Shown: in pieces, positions 42,532-51,287 of the stretch | Position numbering within the stretch: position 1 is the first letter of the stretch | How the letters are laid out: each line of letters begins with the position of its first letter | Source: DATILI01 sp035476635 | GTDB taxonomy: Bacteria; Pseudomonadota; Gammaproteobacteria; Burkholderiales; Burkholderiaceae_C | Length of the DNA: 64,000 nucleotides | Assembly (NCBI GenBank): GCA_035476635.1 | Contig: DATILI010000249.1 | Location: 1-64,000, forward strand | Reading direction: 5' to 3' | Notes under the pieces: generated by a model | What the model was told of the DNA's origin: nothing | Database searches by the model: none | The model's input: only the letters and a program-made list of their open reading frames with translations | Position numbers and translations under genes: made by a program

Positions 42532-44069
42532 AGTTCGCCTCGTTCCTCGCCTCGCACGCCGCGTTCATGGGCGGCAAGGAGGCCGTTGTCTGCGGCGCAG
42601 AGCGACTGAGCTTTGCTGACCTCGATGAGCAGACCACCCGGCTTGCCCAGGCGCTGCGGGACGAAGCCAAGGTGCAGCCGGGTGACCGCGTGGCGGTCTA
42701 TCTGCCCAATAGTGTCGCCTTCGTGCGCGCCTTCATTGCGGTGATCAAGGCAGGCGGCATTGCGGTCCCTGTGAACCTGCCGCTGTCGGTGCCCGAAATC
42801 GCGCACATCGTGTCAGACTGCAAACCCAAGGCAGCTTTCATCGGCGAAGCTACTCGCGCCAACTTCATTCGGGCGATCGATGGGGCGGATGTCCGTTCCA
42901 TTGCGTGCGAGCCGGGTTGTGAGGGCGATTTCCGCCAGGAAGATCTTCTAGATGCGCGCAAGCCGCGGGCACCACTCGACATCCCGTTTGACGCGGATGA
43001 CTGCATGGTGGCGTACACCTCCGGCACCACAGGCCGCGCAAAGGGCGTGATACTTACCCAGTCGAATTACATGTTCGTCAACGGGTTCCTGAACGGCTGG
43101 CACTGGCGACTGACGTCCGATGACCGGCACCTGTGCACCACGCCCCTTGCGCACCGAACGGGTATGGCGCGCCTCATGAACATGATCCTGCACGGCAGCA
43201 CCCTCGTGGTGATGCCGCGCTTCGAGGCATCCGACGCGGCCCGACTGGTCCGCGAGGAACGCGTTACTGTCCTCGGCATGGTGCCGACCGTCGGGCGAAT
43301 GATGCTTGCTGAGGCCGAGGCGCGGCCCGGCGATTTTGCCACTTTGCGCATTGCGCTGGTGACGGGAGAAGCATTCCCGTTGGACGTCAAGCGCCGCTTG
43401 AGTGACGCCCTCCCGCACGTGCGGTTCTACTCGTTCTACGCGATGACAGAAGCTGGCGCTATCGCTTGGCTCGACAGTGGCGAGCAATTCACCCATCCCA
43501 CGTCCGTTGGTCGCGTATGGCCCGGTGTGGAGGTGAAACTTGTCGCCAACGATGGCGCGGAAGTTCCGTTGGGTGAAGCGGGAGAAATCTGGGTCCGGAG
43601 CGGCCAACCGGGTTCCTTCTCAACGATGCGCGAGTACTTCCGCCGCCCGGAAGACACGGCCAAGACCCTGCGCGATGGGTGGGTGGCCACGGGCGACATG
43701 GGCCAGTTCGACGAAGGCGGATACCTGTACTTGATGGACCGCAAGAAGGACATGGTGCTTTCCGGCGGCTACAACATCTACTCGAAGGAAGTGGAGCTCG
43801 CTATCCAGAGCCATCCCGGCGTGCGCGACGCCGCCGTGATCGGAGTTCCGGACGCCATGTTCGGCGAAGCCGTCGCGGCCTATGTGGAAGTGGAGGAGGG
43901 CGCGAGCCTGGACGCCCAGGCGGTCATCGACCACTGCCGAGAGCGCATCGCAAGCTACAAGAAGCCCAAGCACGTGTTCTTCATGCCCGCGCTGCCGCGC
44001 AATAGCACCGGCAAGGTGCTCAAGACCCAATTGCGCGAACTCTATCGCGCCGACACAACGGCTGCCTGA
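42528..44069 (+). CDS. AMP-dependent acyl-CoA synthetase
   Basis: A 513-residue ANL ligase. AYTSGTTGRAKGVILT is the P-loop (about 165), YSFYAMTEAGAIAWL the adenylate motif, WVATGDMGQFDEGGYLYLMDRKKDMVLSGG the hinge, and PRNSTGKVLKTQL holds the catalytic Lys. It differs clearly from the ligase at 39668. It starts inside the ATGA of a fused leader ORF and is driven by the duplicated promoter. Only its first 11 bases survive at 25050, showing that the ancestral operon ended with this ligase. Confidence 0.92.
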   Translation: MKFASFLASHAAFMGGKEAVVCGAERLSFADLDEQTTRLAQALRDEAKVQPGDRVAVYLPNSVAFVRAFIAVIKAGGIAVPVNLPLSVPEIAHIVSDCKPKAAFIGEATRANFIRAIDGADVRSIACEPGCEGDFRQEDLLDARKPRAPLDIPFDADDCMVAYTSGTTGRAKGVILTQSNYMFVNGFLNGWHWRLTSDDRHLCTTPLAHRTGMARLMNMILHGSTLVVMPRFEASDAARLVREERVTVLGMVPTVGRMMLAEAEARPGDFATLRIALVTGEAFPLDVKRRLSDALPHVRFYSFYAMTEAGAIAWLDSGEQFTHPTSVGRVWPGVEVKLVANDGAEVPLGEAGEIWVRSGQPGSFSTMREYFRRPEDTAKTLRDGWVATGDMGQFDEGGYLYLMDRKKDMVLSGGYNIYSKEVELAIQSHPGVRDAAVIGVPDAMFGEAVAAYVEVEEGASLDAQAVIDHCRERIASYKKPKHVFFMPALPRNSTGKVLKTQLRELYRADTTAA

Positions 44070-44085
44070 CAGCGGCTCAACACGC

Positions 44086-45234
44086 ATGCCTTACGTATCT
44101 CCCTGGATGAACCCCGAGCTCGAAATGCTGCGGGATGCTGCCCATCGATTTTTCGAGGCCGAGTTCGTGCCTCATGAGGAGCGCTGGGCCAAGGACCTCA
44201 TGATGGATCGCGACGCCTGGAACCAGGCAGGTTCCATGGGGTTGCTGTGTGCCAGCATTCCGGAGGAGTACGGCGGGGGCGGCGGAACGCTCGCCCATGA
44301 CATCGTGATCTTCAGCGAGCAGGCTCGCAGCATCATCGGTAGCTTCAGCAACACGGTCCACAGTGGCATCGTGGCGCACTACCTTCTGCACTACGGCTCC
44401 GAGGAGCAAAAGCGGCGGTGGTTACCAAAGATGGCAACTGGTGCATACGTTGGCGCGATTGCAATGTCAGAACCTGACGCCGGTTCCGACCTGCAGTCGA
44501 TCAAGACCCGTGCCCGCCGTGACGGAGATTGCTATGTCATCGACGGCGCGAAGACGTTCATCACGAATGGCTACCACGCGAACCTCGTCTGTGTCGTCGT
44601 CAAGACCGATACGACGCAGGGCGCCAAAGGCATCTCCATCATCGTGGCGGAAACGGATGGTCTCGAAGGATTCCGCCGGGGCCGCGTGCTGGAGAAGATG
44701 GGCAACAAGGGCTCGGACACGGCGGAGCTCTTCTTTGATTCGTGCCGGGTTCCCGCTGAGAACCTGCTCGGGCCGCACGAAGGCATCGGGTTCTCGCAGC
44801 TGATGGCCCAGCTTCCCGTGGAGAGGCTTTACATCGCCATGAATGCGGTGGCGCAGATGGAGCGGGCAGTGGCGCTGACGGCTGATTACGTCCGGTCACG
44901 CCGCGTGTTCGGCAAGAATCTTTCGGAACTTCAGAACACCCGTTTCAAGCTGGCCGAATGCCAGACCGAGGCCGCAGTTGCGCGGGCGTACGTGGACAAC
45001 TGCGTGGTGCGGGCCCTTGCCGGCGACCTCGACAATGCGGGCGCAGCCATGGCCAAGCTGTGGGCCACCCAGAAGTGCGTCGAAGTGGTGGACCGATGCC
45101 TTCAGATGCACGGAGGCAATGGTTTCATGATGGAGTATCCGATTGCCCGCATGTACATGAACGTGCGCGTTGGTCCGATCTACGGCGGCTCCAACGAGAT
45201 CATGAAAGAGATCATCGCACGCGCGCTGCTCTAG
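44086..45234 (+). CDS. Acyl-CoA dehydrogenase, long-chain/IVD-like type
   Basis: A 382-residue ACAD. IAMSEPDAGSDLQSIKTRA and EKMGNKGSDTAELFFDSCRVP are typical. The C-terminal motif is GPIYGGSNEIMKEIIARAL: the Glu that serves as base in SCAD/MCAD is Gly, as in long-chain and isovaleryl-type enzymes whose base sits in another helix. I start it at the ATG at 44086; the longer open frame from 43882 overlaps the ligase gene out of frame. It is 16 nt downstream of the ligase and convergent with the TetR gene. Confidence 0.92.
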   Translation: MPYVSPWMNPELEMLRDAAHRFFEAEFVPHEERWAKDLMMDRDAWNQAGSMGLLCASIPEEYGGGGGTLAHDIVIFSEQARSIIGSFSNTVHSGIVAHYLLHYGSEEQKRRWLPKMATGAYVGAIAMSEPDAGSDLQSIKTRARRDGDCYVIDGAKTFITNGYHANLVCVVVKTDTTQGAKGISIIVAETDGLEGFRRGRVLEKMGNKGSDTAELFFDSCRVPAENLLGPHEGIGFSQLMAQLPVERLYIAMNAVAQMERAVALTADYVRSRRVFGKNLSELQNTRFKLAECQTEAAVARAYVDNCVVRALAGDLDNAGAAMAKLWATQKCVEVVDRCLQMHGGNGFMMEYPIARMYMNVRVGPIYGGSNEIMKEIIARALL

Positions 45235-45235
45235 C

Positions 45236-45874
45236 TCACGCACAGAAGCTGTCGACCCGCGAAGCGAGCAGAGCGTGTGCCTCTGCGCGCACTTCCGCGC
45301 GCGGAATGACCAGTTGTCGCACCAGCAGCCCGTGAGCCAGCGACAGCAGTTGTTCTGCCTCCCGACGCGGATCGAGCGATGACTTGAATTCTCCTGCTGC
45401 GACAGCATCGCGAATCAACCTGCCCCAGAAGCGTTCCTGCCGCTCGTAGCGCTGCTTCTGATGCGCAGCCATCTCCTCGTTGAGCGTGCTAGCAGCAACA
45501 TAGTTGATCCAGAAGCGCCAGAACCGATCCTTGGGCGTGCGGCAAACATAGCCGAACACGAGTCGTCGCAGCTGCGCAGCCGCCGAACCACGGTATTGCT
45601 CCCAGTCGGACGGCAGTTCGTAGGCGCTTTCGAGCGCCGCGATGAGCAGGCTCTCCTTGTTGCCGAAGTGGTAGTTGATCGTGCCCGTGGAGAGTCCGGC
45701 CGCATCGGCGACCTGCCTCATGCTAAGGCCCTCAATGCCATGTTCGGAGATCAGCTCGTAGACCTTTTCGAGCACGTGGCTGCGCGTCATGTCCTGTCCG
45801 GGGCGTGGACGCGGGCGGCGCGCAGCAGGGGCAGCGTTGGCGAGAGGGGTCACGGAGCAATTGTGAGCGCGCAT
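45236..45874 (-). CDS. TetR-family transcriptional regulator
   Basis: A 212-residue regulator if started at the ATG at 45874; an ATG at 45790 would give 184 residues starting right at the DNA-binding domain. The helix-turn-helix is LSMRQVADAAGLSTGTINYHFGNKESLL. The C-terminal ligand domain holds many aromatic residues (DRFWRFWINYVAAS). It is divergent from the aldehyde dehydrogenase gene, with about 97 nt between them, and its stop abuts the convergent ACAD stop. It probably represses that dehydrogenase gene or the flanking operons in response to an acyl-CoA or aldehyde. Confidence 0.9.
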   Translation of the reverse strand: MRAHNCSVTPLANAAPAARRPRPRPGQDMTRSHVLEKVYELISEHGIEGLSMRQVADAAGLSTGTINYHFGNKESLLIAALESAYELPSDWEQYRGSAAAQLRRLVFGYVCRTPKDRFWRFWINYVAASTLNEEMAAHQKQRYERQERFWGRLIRDAVAAGEFKSSLDPRREAEQLLSLAHGLLVRQLVIPRAEVRAEAHALLASRVDSFCA

Positions 45875-45893
45875 GTACGCCAAGGCGGCAACG

Positions 45894-45907
45894 CAATCGT
45901 GAGATTG
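45894..45907. promoter_or_regulatory. Short dyad between TetR and ALDH genes
   Basis: CAATC-GTGA-GATTG, a 5-bp dyad in the middle of the divergent TetR/ALDH spacer, is a weak operator candidate. Its short length makes chance occurrence quite possible. Confidence 0.3.
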
Positions 45908-45971
45908 TCTGTTGCAACGTGAGTAATCATCAATTGAGCGCTTGGTGCCCCCCGCGGAGAATCCTCCAGCC

Positions 45972-47465
45972 ATGATGCTCAAAGAACCTCGACTCCAGAC
46001 ACTTGCCGATCGGCTTGCCGATAAGACGCTGCTGCGCCAGCACAACCTGATCGACGGCACTTGGCGCGGCGCCGCTTCCGGCGAACTGCACCCGGTGATC
46101 AACCCTGCAAACGGCGGCGAACTGGCGCGCGTGCCCGCTTCCGGCGCGCAGGATGCCACGTCAGCCGTGGAGGCGGCGCACCGGGCCCTGCCCGCCTGGG
46201 CTGCCATGACCGCCAAGGAGCGCGCAGCGATTCTGCGGCGCTGGTACGAGCTGATCCTTGCGCATCGCGAAGACCTCGGCATCATTTTGGCAAGCGAACA
46301 GGGCAAGCCGCTCGCCGAAGCGATCGGCGAAGTTGTCTATGGAGCCGGATTCGTCGAATGGTTCGCGGAAGAGGCCAAGCGCATCTACGGCGACGTGATT
46401 CCGCCCCACGCGAAGGACCGGCGCCTCGTCGTGGTGAAGCAGGCCGTCGGTGTCGCGGCGCTGATCACGCCCTGGAACTTCCCGAGCGCCATGATCACAC
46501 GCAAGGCGGGCCCCGCGCTGGCCGCCGGCTGTACGGTCGTGCTCAAGCCAGCTGAGGACACGCCGCTCTCTGCTCTTGCGTTGGCCGAATTGGCGCTGCG
46601 CGCCGGTGTCCCTGCCGGGGTTTTCAACGTCGTCACCACGGCAACGCCAGCCGCGGTCGGCGAGGTCTTCACGACGCACCCCGCCGTGCGCAAGCTGTCG
46701 TTCACCGGCTCTACGCGGGTGGGCAAGCTGCTTATGTCACAGTGCGCAGGAACGGTGAAGAAGGTCTCGCTCGAATTGGGTGGAAACGCTGCCTTCATCG
46801 TCTTCGACGATGCCGATCTCGACGCGGCCCTGGTGGGTTTGATGGCGGTTAAGTTCCGCAACACGGGCCAGACCTGCGTCAGCGCGAACCGGATCTTCGT
46901 GCAGGCGGGTGTGTTTGATCGGTTCTCCAAGATGCTTCGCGACGCGGTCGCCGGCATGAAGACCGGAGATCCGCTGGAGCCCGGCATCCAGCAAGGCCCT
47001 CTGATCAACCGAGCCGCTTTGGAGAAGGTGCAAGTGCTGGTGGGCGACGCGCTCGCCCAGGGCGCCAAAGTGGAAGTTGGCGGCACCGCGCACGAACTGG
47101 GCGGACTCTTTTTCCGCCCCACAGTTCTCACCGGTATCACGGCGAGCATGCGGATGTGCCACGAGGAGATCTTCGGGCCGGTGGCGCCGCTGCAGCGCTT
47201 CGAGCATGAAGCCGAGGTCATTGCGCAGGCGAATGACACGCCTTACGGGCTGGCGGGCTACTTCTACAGCCGCGACGTGGGCCGCGCATGGCGAGTCGCC
47301 GAGGCGCTGGAGGTCGGCATGGTGGGTGTCAACGAGGGTGGACTATCGACGGAACTGGCCCCATTTGGGGGAGTGAAGGAATCCGGCATCGGTCGCGAAG
47401 GGTCGAAGTACGGCATCGAGGAATACGTCGAAACGAAGTACATCTGCTTCGGCGGCGTCGCATGA
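45972..47465 (+). CDS. NAD(P)-dependent aldehyde dehydrogenase, succinate-semialdehyde dehydrogenase type
   Basis: A 497-residue aldehyde dehydrogenase. SLELGGNAAFIVFDDADLD has the general-base Glu (about 260), GQTCVSANR the catalytic Cys (about 295) and CHEEIFGPVAPLQ the C-terminal signature, matching the GabD branch. I use the ATG at 45972 (MMLKEPRL); the frame is open from a GTG at 45942 inside the control region. It may oxidise a semialdehyde produced by retro-aldol cleavage, but a general housekeeping role is also possible. Confidence 0.9.
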   Translation: MMLKEPRLQTLADRLADKTLLRQHNLIDGTWRGAASGELHPVINPANGGELARVPASGAQDATSAVEAAHRALPAWAAMTAKERAAILRRWYELILAHREDLGIILASEQGKPLAEAIGEVVYGAGFVEWFAEEAKRIYGDVIPPHAKDRRLVVVKQAVGVAALITPWNFPSAMITRKAGPALAAGCTVVLKPAEDTPLSALALAELALRAGVPAGVFNVVTTATPAAVGEVFTTHPAVRKLSFTGSTRVGKLLMSQCAGTVKKVSLELGGNAAFIVFDDADLDAALVGLMAVKFRNTGQTCVSANRIFVQAGVFDRFSKMLRDAVAGMKTGDPLEPGIQQGPLINRAALEKVQVLVGDALAQGAKVEVGGTAHELGGLFFRPTVLTGITASMRMCHEEIFGPVAPLQRFEHEAEVIAQANDTPYGLAGYFYSRDVGRAWRVAEALEVGMVGVNEGGLSTELAPFGGVKESGIGREGSKYGIEEYVETKYICFGGVA

Positions 47466-47512
47466 CACGGGCCCGCGTGGCGGGTCCTGGCGCATTCCCA
47501 CTCACCTGGTGA

Positions 47513-47752
47513 GGCACGTGCGAGTCGAGACTCATGGATCACCTGCATCGCATCGGGGGAATCGCTGCGCCTGTCCAGCTGATCGTCGGGGCGCGTGACG
47601 GCGTACTGCCTGATTCCGTGCGCGGATTGCAGAATCGAATTTCAGGCGCTCAACTGGAAGTCATCCCCGACGCTGGAAGCTTGCCCAACATTGGGCAGCA
47701 ACGGGCGTTCAACGACGCGATCGTGCGTCGTCTCCACTGGCTCGATCTTTGA
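47513..47752 (+). pseudogene. C-terminal remnant of an alpha/beta hydrolase
   Basis: About 72 codons from ATG 47534 read as the last quarter of an alpha/beta hydrolase: IAAPVQLIVGARDGVLPDSV holds the usual catalytic Asp strand and IPDAGSLPNIGQQRAFND the last helix. The catalytic His expected in DAGHLPN is Ser here. A stop at 47510 ends the frame upstream and I see no N-terminal half. A dead relic of a hydrolase once in this cluster is the best reading. Confidence 0.72.
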
Positions 47753-47780
47753 AGAGGCCATTCCGTTAGGTGATGCGGGC

Positions 47781-47801
47781 CCTCAAACCTTTCTATTGGA
47801 C
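47781..47801 (+). promoter_or_regulatory. Shared regulon element, site C
   Basis: CCTC, 5 nt, then TTTCTATTGGAC; 66 nt before the Ltp start at 47868. The next eight bases (TGGTGTGC) also match site B although the surrounding DNA is otherwise unrelated. Confidence 0.65.
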
Positions 47802-47867
47802 TGGTGTGCATCCGTAAGCCACCATTCGGGCGATCCGCCATCCGGCGATCAACAAGAGAGGTATCGA

Positions 47868-48983
47868 ATGTCAGATTGGTCGCTTCGCGACAAAGCTTGC
47901 GTCGTTGGTGTCGGAACGACAGCCTATGGCTCCTTCCCCGAAACTGATGCCTATGGATTGGGCGCGGACGCCTTGCGGCTCGCCGCCGAAGATGCAGGGC
48001 TGAAGCCGGAACAGATCGATGGGCTGATTGTCAGCCGCATCCCTTCGTTCGAGCGTTTCGCCGAGATCGCGGGGCTCAACCCGCGCTTCACGATGCAGAC
48101 GCCCGTGCATGGTCGATTCGCTTCGATCTCGCTCGAGCTGGCCGCCAACGCGCTCGCTTGCGGCGAAGCCAATTACATCGCCCTGGTGTACGGTAACAAC
48201 GGGCGCTCCCAGCGAATGAACTACGGCGGCGGCGACAACACCTGGTCGCCCTGGGGCATGACATCGCCGGGCGCGTTGCACGCCATGATGTGGCGGCATC
48301 ACATGCACAGGTACGGCAGCCGCTCGGAAGATCTTGCGCATGTGGCGGTTGCTTTCCGCAAGCACGCCATGCTCAACCCGGATGCGGTGATGCGCGAGCC
48401 GCTGACCGTTGAGCAGCACCAGGCAGGGCGCTTCATCGCGGATCCGCTGCGGCTCAACGATTACTGCCTCATCAACGACGGCGGCGTAGCCTGGATCATG
48501 ACGACGCCGGAGCGGGCGCGCGACCTTCCCGGCAAACCCGTCTACGTCAGCGGCTACGCCCGGCGCGACACATACGACAACAGTTCCACTTTCCATCCGG
48601 ACCTGTGGCATCCCGCGCTGCAGGAGGTCTCGCGCGAGGTCCACGCGCGTTCGGGCGTTTCGCGCGAGGACTTGAGCGGCCTGATGATTTACGACAACTT
48701 CACGCCCACCGTGTTGTTCTCGCTGGAGGGCATGGGCTTCTGCGAGCGCGGCGAGGGCGGCGAGTTCGTTCGCGACGGCATGCTCGAACTGGGGCGCGGG
48801 CGCTGGCCCACCAACACCAGCGGCGGCCACCTGTCGGAGTCGTACATGCAGGGCTGGGCGCTGATCGCCGAAGCCGCGCGCCAGCTGCGCGGCACGGCGG
48901 GCGATCGCCAGATCCCGGACTGCAAGGCCCTCCAGTACATCTGCGCGACCAACTGCGCCACGTCCATTATTTTCAGGAACTGA
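47868..48983 (+). CDS. Thiolase-fold Ltp protein, probable retro-aldolase subunit
   Basis: A 371-residue Ltp-like thiolase-fold protein. The nucleophile region reads TPVHGRFASISLELA with no Cys, and the C-terminal loop reads NTSGGHLSESYMQGWALIAEAARQL in place of GHPxGxTG, so it cannot be a normal thiolase. The ATG at 47868 has an AGAGAGG ribosome-binding site. It heads a five-gene operon with gaps of 5 nt or less or 4-nt overlaps, and the DUF35 gene follows 5 nt later. Retro-aldol cleavage of a beta-hydroxyacyl-CoA is the favoured function. Confidence 0.86.
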   Translation: MSDWSLRDKACVVGVGTTAYGSFPETDAYGLGADALRLAAEDAGLKPEQIDGLIVSRIPSFERFAEIAGLNPRFTMQTPVHGRFASISLELAANALACGEANYIALVYGNNGRSQRMNYGGGDNTWSPWGMTSPGALHAMMWRHHMHRYGSRSEDLAHVAVAFRKHAMLNPDAVMREPLTVEQHQAGRFIADPLRLNDYCLINDGGVAWIMTTPERARDLPGKPVYVSGYARRDTYDNSSTFHPDLWHPALQEVSREVHARSGVSREDLSGLMIYDNFTPTVLFSLEGMGFCERGEGGEFVRDGMLELGRGRWPTNTSGGHLSESYMQGWALIAEAARQLRGTAGDRQIPDCKALQYICATNCATSIIFRN

Positions 48984-48988
48984 AGTCC

Positions 48989-49423
48989 ATGAGCGAGACA
49001 TCGACGCCCTACCGCAAGCCGCTGCCCGTCATCGACGTCTGGAACAAGCCCTTCTGGGACGCATGCCGCGAACACCGCTTCGTCATGCAGCGCGCCCGCG
49101 CGACGGGCGAGTTCTGGTTTCCGCCTTCACCCGTCGCACCCGGCACCCTCTCCAAGGAGTGGGAGTGGGCCGAGCTCTCCGGCCTGGGAACCGTCACGTC
49201 GTGGGTGGTCTTCCATCAGAAATACTACGCGGGCTTCGCCGACGAACTGCCGTACAACGTGGCCATGGTCCAGCTGGACGAAGGTCCGTTCATCTTCACC
49301 AACCTCGTCGGCATCGTCAACGAGGACATCCGCGTCGGGCAGCGCGTGCGTGTGACGTTCCGCGACGCGAGCGAGCAGGTCTCGATCCCGGTGTTCGAAC
49401 CGGTGGGGGAGGGCGCTCGATGA
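48989..49423 (+). CDS. OB-fold DUF35 protein lacking the zinc ribbon
   Basis: A 144-residue DUF35 protein. PFWDACREHRFVMQRARATGEFWFPPSP aligns with the ribbon but has only one Cys; the OB-fold part is LSGLGTVTSWVVFHQKYYAGFADELPYNVAMVQLDEGPF. It resembles the DUF35 at 24609 in lacking zinc ligands and in partnering a Cys-less Ltp. Its TGA overlaps the next gene's ATG. Confidence 0.87.
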   Translation: MSETSTPYRKPLPVIDVWNKPFWDACREHRFVMQRARATGEFWFPPSPVAPGTLSKEWEWAELSGLGTVTSWVVFHQKYYAGFADELPYNVAMVQLDEGPFIFTNLVGIVNEDIRVGQRVRVTFRDASEQVSIPVFEPVGEGAR

Positions 49424-50184
49424 GCACGCAGCAAGAACCCGTGCTGCTGGAGGACCGCGGTGACTACGGCCTGATCCGGCTGAACCGCCCGGCCCAGCGC
49501 AATGCCATGAACGGCGCGGCCCGCAAGGGACTGCTGCAATGCCTCGAACGGGCGCGCGGCGTGCACAAGGTCCTTGTCATCACGGGGCAGGATGGCAGTT
49601 TCTGCAGTGGTGTCGACCTCAAGGAGGTCGCAAACGCAACTCCCCGCGAGCGAGAGCTGGCGCCACGCGAATGGGTGGACGTGTTGCTGGCGATCCGTCG
49701 CCACCCGGCCATTTTCATTGCGGCCGTTGGCGGCTATGCGCTGGGAGGTGGTGTTTCGCTGATCAACGTGTGCGACCTTGCGATCGCCGCGGACGAGGCG
49801 CCAATCGGCATGCCCGAGTTGGGCTTCGGCATGTATCCGGCGATGGCAGGGCCGTCTACGCAAATGATGCTGGATCCGAAACGTGCCGCCTGGCTGGTGT
49901 TGACGGCCGACCGGATCGATGGGCGGCGAGCTGCCCAATGGGGGTTGGTGAACGAGAGCGTTCAGCTTGCCGAGCTGGACGGGGCCGCCGACGCTCTCGC
50001 CCGGCGAGTTGCGCGGCACGACGCAGTTGCCTTGGCCGAGAGCAAGCGCGCGCTCGAGATGATCCCGAGGCGCATCACGGAGCTGGAGCCGGCCTTCGAC
50101 TATGCGATGGCGCTCAACGTGGGAATTCGGGCGCGCACAACGGCGCAGACGCAGGGCATCGCTGCGTTCAAGGACAAGGCATGA
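49420..50184 (+). CDS. Enoyl-CoA hydratase/isomerase-like protein missing one catalytic Glu
   Basis: A 254-residue crotonase. The first acid position reads ALGGGVSLINVCD (Ser instead of Glu), while the second, IGMPELGFGMYPAMAG, keeps Glu. Crotonases with a single acid often act as isomerases, hydrolases or decarboxylases rather than hydratases. ATGA overlaps link it to DUF35 before and the CoA-transferase after. The longer open frame from 49063 is a shadow of the DUF35 gene. Confidence 0.88.
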   Translation: MSTQQEPVLLEDRGDYGLIRLNRPAQRNAMNGAARKGLLQCLERARGVHKVLVITGQDGSFCSGVDLKEVANATPRERELAPREWVDVLLAIRRHPAIFIAAVGGYALGGGVSLINVCDLAIAADEAPIGMPELGFGMYPAMAGPSTQMMLDPKRAAWLVLTADRIDGRRAAQWGLVNESVQLAELDGAADALARRVARHDAVALAESKRALEMIPRRITELEPAFDYAMALNVGIRARTTAQTQGIAAFKDKA

Positions 50185-51287
50185 CGCGGCCGCTGCAGGG
50201 CTTGGTCGTGCTTGAAGCCGTTTCCGCACGGTGCAGCTGGGGCGTGCGCCTGGCGGTGGCTTTTGCCGGACGGATCGCTGCCGACCTCGGCGCGCAGGTC
50301 ATCCACCTCCAGCTTGCAGGGCAGGCCGCGCTGCCGGACACGAGTGCCGCAGTCGAAGAAGCCGCGGCGCTCCATGCGTTTCTTGGCGCCGGCAAGAAGT
50401 TCGTCTCGGGCATGTCCGATGACGCGGCCTCGGCGCAGGCGCGCGATCTGGCAGGCGATGCGAATGCCCTGCTCGGTGACGGCTGGCTGCGCGATGCAGC
50501 GGCCGATGCGCTCGGCCTGGCACTGGCCGCTGACGCGCCGCGTGCCATCGTCCAGGTGGGCGTGCAGCCGCTGCGACACCTGCACGAACCTCCGGCCAGC
50601 GAGTTCACCGTCGAGGCCGAGAGTGGCCTGCTGGACCTGGTCGGTGACGCTGGCCGCGAGCCGGTGCGGCTCGCTGGACACCAGGTCGCTTACTCCGCCG
50701 GCCTGGCGGCGTACACCGGCATGGTGGCGGCCTTCTGTCGCCGCACGCCGAAACCGGCAGCCGTTCGGGTGAGCCTGCTGGAGACGGCGCTTTGGCTCAA
50801 CTGGAAAAACCTGGCGACGGTGTCCATCGGTCAGACGCCCGCCACGCGGTCCGGTCAGGCCATGAGCTGGCCCGTGGTGCGATGCGCGGACGGCTGGGTC
50901 GCGGTGGTTTACCAACCGCACGAGTGGGAAACGCTGCGCGACATGCTCGGCGACCCGCGACTGCAAGATACTCGGTTTGGCACGCCCGCGGGCCGCACTG
51001 CCCACTCGGCCGAACTCTCGGGGCTGTTCGAGGCCTCGCTGGCCAAGTTGACCCGGGCCGAGGTGAACGCGCTCGCCGCCCGCCATCGGCTGCCCCTGGG
51101 CGTGGTGCAAAGCCCGCGCGAGCTCGCTGGTGATCCGCACTATTTTGCGCGCGGGTTCGTGCGTTCCGTTGCATCGGACGCTGGCAGCGTGGCCATGCCG
51201 CGCCTTCCCGTGTTGTGGGGCGGGGAGCCGTTCGCGCCGGGGCGCGTGCCGAGGCGTAGCGTTCAGGAAGAGGAGGTGGCAGCATGA
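50181..51287 (+). CDS. CaiB/BaiF-family CoA-transferase-like protein, degenerate active site
   Basis: A 368-residue family III CoA-transferase homologue. The N-terminal QGLVVLEAVSARCSWGVRLAVAFAGRIAADLGAQVI and the VRVSLLETALWLNWKNL region fit, but it is poorly conserved in the middle. The position of the catalytic Asp (usually in a GYD motif) reads EFTVEAESGLLDLVG, with no Asp aligned. ATGA overlaps join it to the hydratase-like gene and to a second CoA-transferase gene. It may be a non-catalytic subunit of a heteromer with that neighbour. Confidence 0.83.
   Translation: MTRPLQGLVVLEAVSARCSWGVRLAVAFAGRIAADLGAQVIHLQLAGQAALPDTSAAVEEAAALHAFLGAGKKFVSGMSDDAASAQARDLAGDANALLGDGWLRDAAADALGLALAADAPRAIVQVGVQPLRHLHEPPASEFTVEAESGLLDLVGDAGREPVRLAGHQVAYSAGLAAYTGMVAAFCRRTPKPAAVRVSLLETALWLNWKNLATVSIGQTPATRSGQAMSWPVVRCADGWVAVVYQPHEWETLRDMLGDPRLQDTRFGTPAGRTAHSAELSGLFEASLAKLTRAEVNALAARHRLPLGVVQSPRELAGDPHYFARGFVRSVASDAGSVAMPRLPVLWGGEPFAPGRVPRRSVQEEEVAA

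Larger units (their letters stand above)
47466..47867 (+). other. Non-coding stretch holding a hydrolase relic and promoter site C
   Basis: These 402 nt contain no intact gene. They hold a C-terminal alpha/beta-hydrolase fragment at 47513-47752 and the third copy of the 21-nt element at 47781-47801, followed by the ribosome-binding site (AGAGAGG) of the Ltp gene. Confidence 0.7.

Noticed and set aside
45942..45971. GTG start extending the aldehyde dehydrogenase by 10 residues
   Set aside because: It adds a Pro-rich stretch inside the TetR/ALDH control region with no ribosome-binding site, and homology begins near the ATG at 45972.
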